Below, piece after piece: positions 60,935 through 64,000 of a DNA stretch of 64,000 nucleotides. This stretch comes from Oscillospiraceae bacterium (GTDB lineage Bacteria; Bacillota; Clostridia; UMGS1840): the NCBI GenBank assembly GCA_015068645.1, contig SVKD01000005.1:1-64000 (forward strand). The letters run 5' to 3'. Both the position numbers and the translations under genes were made by a program. Within the stretch, counting starts at the first letter, position 1. Every line of letters begins with the position of its first letter. A model generated the notes under the pieces. It did not search any database. It was not told where the DNA came from and saw nothing but the letters and a program-made list of their open reading frames with translations.

Positions 60935-62266
60935 ATGTTTACTAAAACAAAACGAATTTTAGGCTTATTTCTTGCTCTTATGATGCTAATTTCTGTTTCT
61001 GTGTTCGCAGACACAGCGGAAATCAATGCAGGCTACGATATGGTTTCTGTTCGGGTAAACGGAAAATACATCAATGCTCCAAGCTACTTATATAACGACT
61101 ACATATATCTTCCGCTTCGTGCCGTTTCGGAAGCTATGGGAGCAGAAGTGTTATGGGACGGTGAAACCAATGCAATCACCATCACCACCAATAAAACAGA
61201 ACCAAAAATACAACCTCGGGCATTTGCTGTGAATCCCGGTGAAAACGTTTCCTTTGAAGCACACGTCAATTATGTGAAAGTTTTTATCGACGGCAGCGAA
61301 CAAATGGTTCCCCATTTTCTGTATAACGGAACCACTTATGTACCTGTGTCAATCTTTGATGAAATATTCGGATGTCACGTAATGCAGCATTTTGATACCA
61401 TGTCTGTGAGAATCTATTCTCCGGGTTATAAAACATTCGGCGAAAACGAAGTGTTTTATGTAAACGATACTCCCTATACCAACGAAGAAGCAACTGATAT
61501 TTCCAAAATGCTGTTTGGCGTGGTTACGCCATCCACCCTGGCAGAGTATGCCAACGTGGAAGAATATCTCCTATCCGGTACGGCGATGATAACCATCGGC
61601 GAGCAAATTGGTTCCAAAGATGGATTCGATGAATACTATCAGGCACAAGACTTTGATGGTTTAATGGAATCATACAATATTACAGACAAAGAATCATTTA
61701 CCGAAAATATTGCATGGCCTTTCTACTACAGCCAGAGTTTTGACGATGAAACTCTCAACAATTATTTTAATCCTACCGATGAAGACTTAGCGGCATATTT
61801 GCCAAATACTATCTATGCTCAGGGCAGATGGCTGAAAGCAAAACATATTTTAATTGAAAAAACACAAGACGAAAGCGGCTTAAAACAAGCTGAAGAAATT
61901 TTAGCCTTCTTAAAAGAAAATCCCGAAAAGTTTGACAGTATGATGGCAACCTATTCCACTGATTTCGGTTCTGTCACCCAACCAAACGGCTATCTGTTCA
62001 CTGAGGGCGATATGGTAGACGAATTCTATGAAGGTACCCTTCCCTTACAGGTTGGTGAAATCTCCGGCATTGTGGAATCCGAATTTGGATATCACATCAT
62101 TTTAAAAGTTGCAGATTATGAAAACGGAGTTCCTCTGGAAGAAGTAAAAGACGAAGTCAAATCTGCCTACTTAGATGATGCTATCAGCGATCTGTTTGTG
62201 CAACAAATGGCTGAAATCGACACTGTGTTAAACCACGAAGTAGTGGAAAAACTGAACGAAAAATAA
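60935..62266 (+). CDS. Exported parvulin-type peptidyl-prolyl isomerase with stalk domains
   Basis: A 443-residue exported foldase. Signal peptide residues 1-25 (ends VSVFA, no lipobox Cys). Residues ~35-165 carry one clear and one diverged stalk/CuAO-N-like module ([24 protein letters not shown], then [24 protein letters not shown]). A helical chaperone-like linker follows. The parvulin domain at ~300-400 has [40 protein letters not shown]. It plays a PrsA-like role in folding secreted proteins but lacks PrsA's lipid anchor, so the stalk modules may serve for retention. AAGGAGG precedes the ATG. Followed 17 bases later by proS. Confidence 0.87.
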   Translation: MFTKTKRILGLFLALMMLISVSVFADTAEINAGYDMVSVRVNGKYINAPSYLYNDYIYLPLRAVSEAMGAEVLWDGETNAITITTNKTEPKIQPRAFAVNPGENVSFEAHVNYVKVFIDGSEQMVPHFLYNGTTYVPVSIFDEIFGCHVMQHFDTMSVRIYSPGYKTFGENEVFYVNDTPYTNEEATDISKMLFGVVTPSTLAEYANVEEYLLSGTAMITIGEQIGSKDGFDEYYQAQDFDGLMESYNITDKESFTENIAWPFYYSQSFDDETLNNYFNPTDEDLAAYLPNTIYAQGRWLKAKHILIEKTQDESGLKQAEEILAFLKENPEKFDSMMATYSTDFGSVTQPNGYLFTEGDMVDEFYEGTLPLQVGEISGIVESEFGYHIILKVADYENGVPLEEVKDEVKSAYLDDAISDLFVQQMAEIDTVLNHEVVEKLNEK

Positions 62267-62283
62267 GAAAGGAATATAAAAAG

Positions 62284-63714
62284 ATGCAAGACAAAAAATT
62301 AGTAACAGAAATCACATCTATGGATGTGGATTTTGCAAAATGGTACACCGATATCGTTAAAAAAGCAGACTTGGTTGATTACTCCTCCGTGAGAGGTTGT
62401 ATGATTATCCGTCCCTACGGCTACGCTATCTGGGAAAATATCCAGAAAGTATTAAATCAGAAATTTAAAGAAACTGGCCACGAAAACGTGTATATGCCTA
62501 TGTTTATTCCCGAAGGTCTTTTAAATAAAGAAAAGGACCACGTGGAAGGTTTCGCACCCGAAGTTGCCTGGGTAACTCACGGCGGTAACGAAAAACTTTC
62601 TGAACGCCTTTGTGTTCGTCCTACCAGTGAAACCTTATTCTGTGACCACTATGCAAATATTATTGAATCTTACAGAGATTTACCCAAATTATATAACCAG
62701 TGGTGTTCCGTGGTAAGATGGGAAAAAACCACCCGTCCCTTCCTTCGTTCCTGCGAATTCTTATGGCAGGAAGGACACACCGCTCACGCTACTGCTGAAG
62801 AAGCGCAGGAAGAAACCATCCGTATGCTGAATGTATACGCTGATTTCTGTGAAAAATACTTAGCTATCCCCGTGGTAAAAGGCCAGAAAACCGATAAAGA
62901 AAAATTTGCAGGTGCCGTTGCAACCTACACCATCGAAAGCTTAATGCACGACGGGAAAGCACTGCAGAGCGGTACCTCTCATAACTTTGGTGACGGTTTT
63001 GCAAAAGCATTTGGCATTGAATTTACCGGTAAAGACAACAAATTAACCAACGTTCATCAGACTTCTTGGGGTGTTTCCACCCGTTTAATCGGTGCAATTA
63101 TTATGGTACACGGTGACGATTCCGGTCTGGTGTTACCTCCCAACATTGCTCCCATTCAGGTTGCTTTAATCCCCATCGCTCAACATAAAGAAGGGGTGCT
63201 CGATAAATGTCGCGAAGTAAAGGAAATGCTTTCCGACTTCACCGTGAAGATTGACGATAGTGACAAATCTCCCGGATGGAAATTTGCAGAGTACGAAATG
63301 AAAGGCGTACCGCTTAGAATCGAGTTAGGACCCAAGGATATTGAAAATAATCAAGCTGTTTTAGTTCGCCGTGATACCCGTGAAAAGAAAGTGGTATCTT
63401 TAGATAACATCGCAGAAGAAGTAAAAGAAATGCTGGCAATTATCCAGGATGCTCTGTTCCAGAAAGCATTAAAACACAGAGAAGAAACCACTTCCGTTGC
63501 AAAAGACTTTGACGAATTAAAAGATATTGCTCAGAACAAGCCCGGCTTTATCAAGGCGATGTGGTGCGGTGACGAAGAATGTGAACTGAAAATCAAAGAA
63601 GAAACCACCGTTACCAGTCGTTGTATCCCCTTTGAGCAGGAAGAAATCTCCGACAAATGCGTATGTTGCGGAAAACCTGCGAAAAAAATGTTATACTGGG
63701 GTAAAGCATATTGA
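62284..63714 (+). CDS. proS: Proline--tRNA ligase, eukaryote/archaeal-type
   Basis: Class II synthetase of 476 residues. It lacks the bacterial-type editing insertion and carries the C-terminal extension of the eukaryote/archaeal type. Core: [21 protein letters not shown] (motif 1), [26 protein letters not shown] (motif 2 and proline pocket), [12 protein letters not shown] and [21 protein letters not shown] (motif 3). The anticodon-binding domain begins about residue 290. The C-terminal zinc-type domain has MWCGDEECE and [19 protein letters not shown]. This class is found in many Clostridia. AGAAAGGA precedes the ATG. Confidence 0.96.
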   Translation: MQDKKLVTEITSMDVDFAKWYTDIVKKADLVDYSSVRGCMIIRPYGYAIWENIQKVLNQKFKETGHENVYMPMFIPEGLLNKEKDHVEGFAPEVAWVTHGGNEKLSERLCVRPTSETLFCDHYANIIESYRDLPKLYNQWCSVVRWEKTTRPFLRSCEFLWQEGHTAHATAEEAQEETIRMLNVYADFCEKYLAIPVVKGQKTDKEKFAGAVATYTIESLMHDGKALQSGTSHNFGDGFAKAFGIEFTGKDNKLTNVHQTSWGVSTRLIGAIIMVHGDDSGLVLPPNIAPIQVALIPIAQHKEGVLDKCREVKEMLSDFTVKIDDSDKSPGWKFAEYEMKGVPLRIELGPKDIENNQAVLVRRDTREKKVVSLDNIAEEVKEMLAIIQDALFQKALKHREETTSVAKDFDELKDIAQNKPGFIKAMWCGDEECELKIKEETTVTSRCIPFEQEEISDKCVCCGKPAKKMLYWGKAY

Positions 63715-63724
63715 GAAACAATTT

Positions 63725-63795
63725 AATAAGAACCCGACCCGATGACGCAATCAAAGATTGCGGTCGGGTGCCCCGGAACCTTGTTGTATTCACAA
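63725..63795 (+). repeat. Structured dispersed repeat, copy 3
   Basis: Almost identical to copy 1 (21023-21093): stem CCCGACC/GGTCGGG, inner GCAATC-AAA-GATTGC, conserved tail CCTTGTTGTATTCACAA. Located 10 bases after proS and followed by a terminator. Confidence 0.85.
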
Positions 63796-63803
63796 TCAAA
63801 CTA

Positions 63804-63837
63804 AAAAGAGTGTTGCATCAGCAACACTCTTTTTTGA
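63804..63837 (+). terminator. Intrinsic terminator after proS
   Basis: Perfect stem AGAGTGTTGC/GCAACACTCT with ATCA loop and T6. Confidence 0.92.
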
Positions 63838-63839
63838 TA

Positions 63840-63874
63840 AAAAAACTCCTGCTATTAGTAGCAGGAGTTTTTCA
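63840..63874 (-). terminator. Terminator for the convergent gene at the window end
   Basis: Stem AAACTCCTGCTA/TAGCAGGAGTTT with T-runs; lies 18 bases past the stop of the minus-strand gene. Confidence 0.85.
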
Positions 63875-63891
63875 TATTCATTTTTCAGGTA

Positions 63892-64000
63892 TTATCTGTT
63901 ATAGCAATATTTCATATTGTATGCAGTTGCAAGTTTGTTTGCGGTGGTAAGGATAATATTCATTGCAATAAAAGGACCAATACCGCAAAGCAGAGCCCCA
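63892..64000 (-). CDS. 3' end of a gene cut by the window edge (probable membrane protein)
   Basis: Thirty-five codons and a stop are visible on the minus strand: a hydrophobic stretch GALLCGIGPFIAMNIIL followed by TTANKLATAYNMKYCYNR. The composition suggests the end of a membrane protein. Too short for a family call. Confidence 0.5.
   Translation of the reverse strand, partial: GALLCGIGPFIAMNIILTTANKLATAYNMKYCYNR

Overview
The window looks like a chromosomal segment of a low-GC, probably spore-forming member of the Clostridia (Bacillota). Pointers are the S-layer-homology proteins, CwlD and a YlmC/YmxH-type sporulation protein, a T-box leader on pheST, TPP and yybP-ykoY riboswitches, a NiaR-type NAD repressor, a GlgC/GlgD pair, a eukaryote/archaeal-type ProRS, and many TTGACA-N17-TATAAT promoters with strong Shine-Dalgarno sites. 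I cannot name the genus. Gene starts were re-chosen where an upstream Shine-Dalgarno or a promoter argued against the longest ORF.

Layout. 0-6.3 kb: two S-layer-type surface proteins, a YlmC-like PRC-barrel protein, a MATE exporter and CwlD, all on the minus strand. 6.3-13.2 kb: a metallo-beta-lactamase-fold protein coupled to a TetM-like translational GTPase fused to a YacP/Rae1-type NYN ribonuclease domain, then glutamine synthetase, an OPA-type transporter and a VanW protein. 13.3-16.9 kb: a nadA-nadB-nadC-niaR operon for de novo NAD synthesis. 17.0-20.0 kb: a decayed integrative element (tyrosine integrase with two frameshifts, a SHOCT membrane protein, a frameshifted small gene) ending near tRNA-Pro. 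20.2-33.4 kb: a PHP phosphoesterase, a Ca2+/cation antiporter behind a Mn2+ (yybP-ykoY) riboswitch, an MsmX/UgpC-type ATPase, RlmD, a recent tandem pair of membrane-anchored repeat proteins, a two-component system, a MecA-like adaptor, pyruvate kinase, and a divergent PQ-loop/LysR pair. 33.5-45.3 kb: an LRR/stalk-domain surface protein, T-box-controlled pheS-pheT, housekeeping genes (YjjG, DTD, LOG, Ung), tRNA-Thr, and TPP-riboswitch-controlled thiT. 45.3-56 kb: a glycogen locus with a degradation arm (GH13 amylase then glgP, minus strand) back to back with a synthesis arm (glgB-glgC-glgD-glgA, plus strand). 56.0-59.6 kb: an AT-rich accessory island with a UDG-superfamily-like gene, a HEPN-like gene and a PD-(D/E)XK nuclease gene; the last two are bracketed by a 15-bp direct repeat. 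59.9-64 kb: class II aldolase, a parvulin with stalk domains, ProRS, and the 3' end of one more gene.

How the parts relate. The glycogen locus gives full synthesis and phosphorolysis, and GlgP and GlgB both carry lysine-rich tails. Several units are governed by RNA elements (T-box, TPP, Mn2+, candidate leaders at glgB and at 19.05 kb). A structured ~70-bp repeat occurs three times, each time directly 3' of a plus-strand gene and just before an intrinsic terminator whose sequence differs each time. The best candidates for undescribed biology are the HEPN-like plus PD-(D/E)XK cassette (57.1-59.5 kb), the GTPase-NYN fusion (6.9-9.5 kb), the repeat/terminator RNA family, and the tandem repeat proteins (25.2-27.4 kb). 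All functional statements rest on reading motifs by eye; no database search was run.
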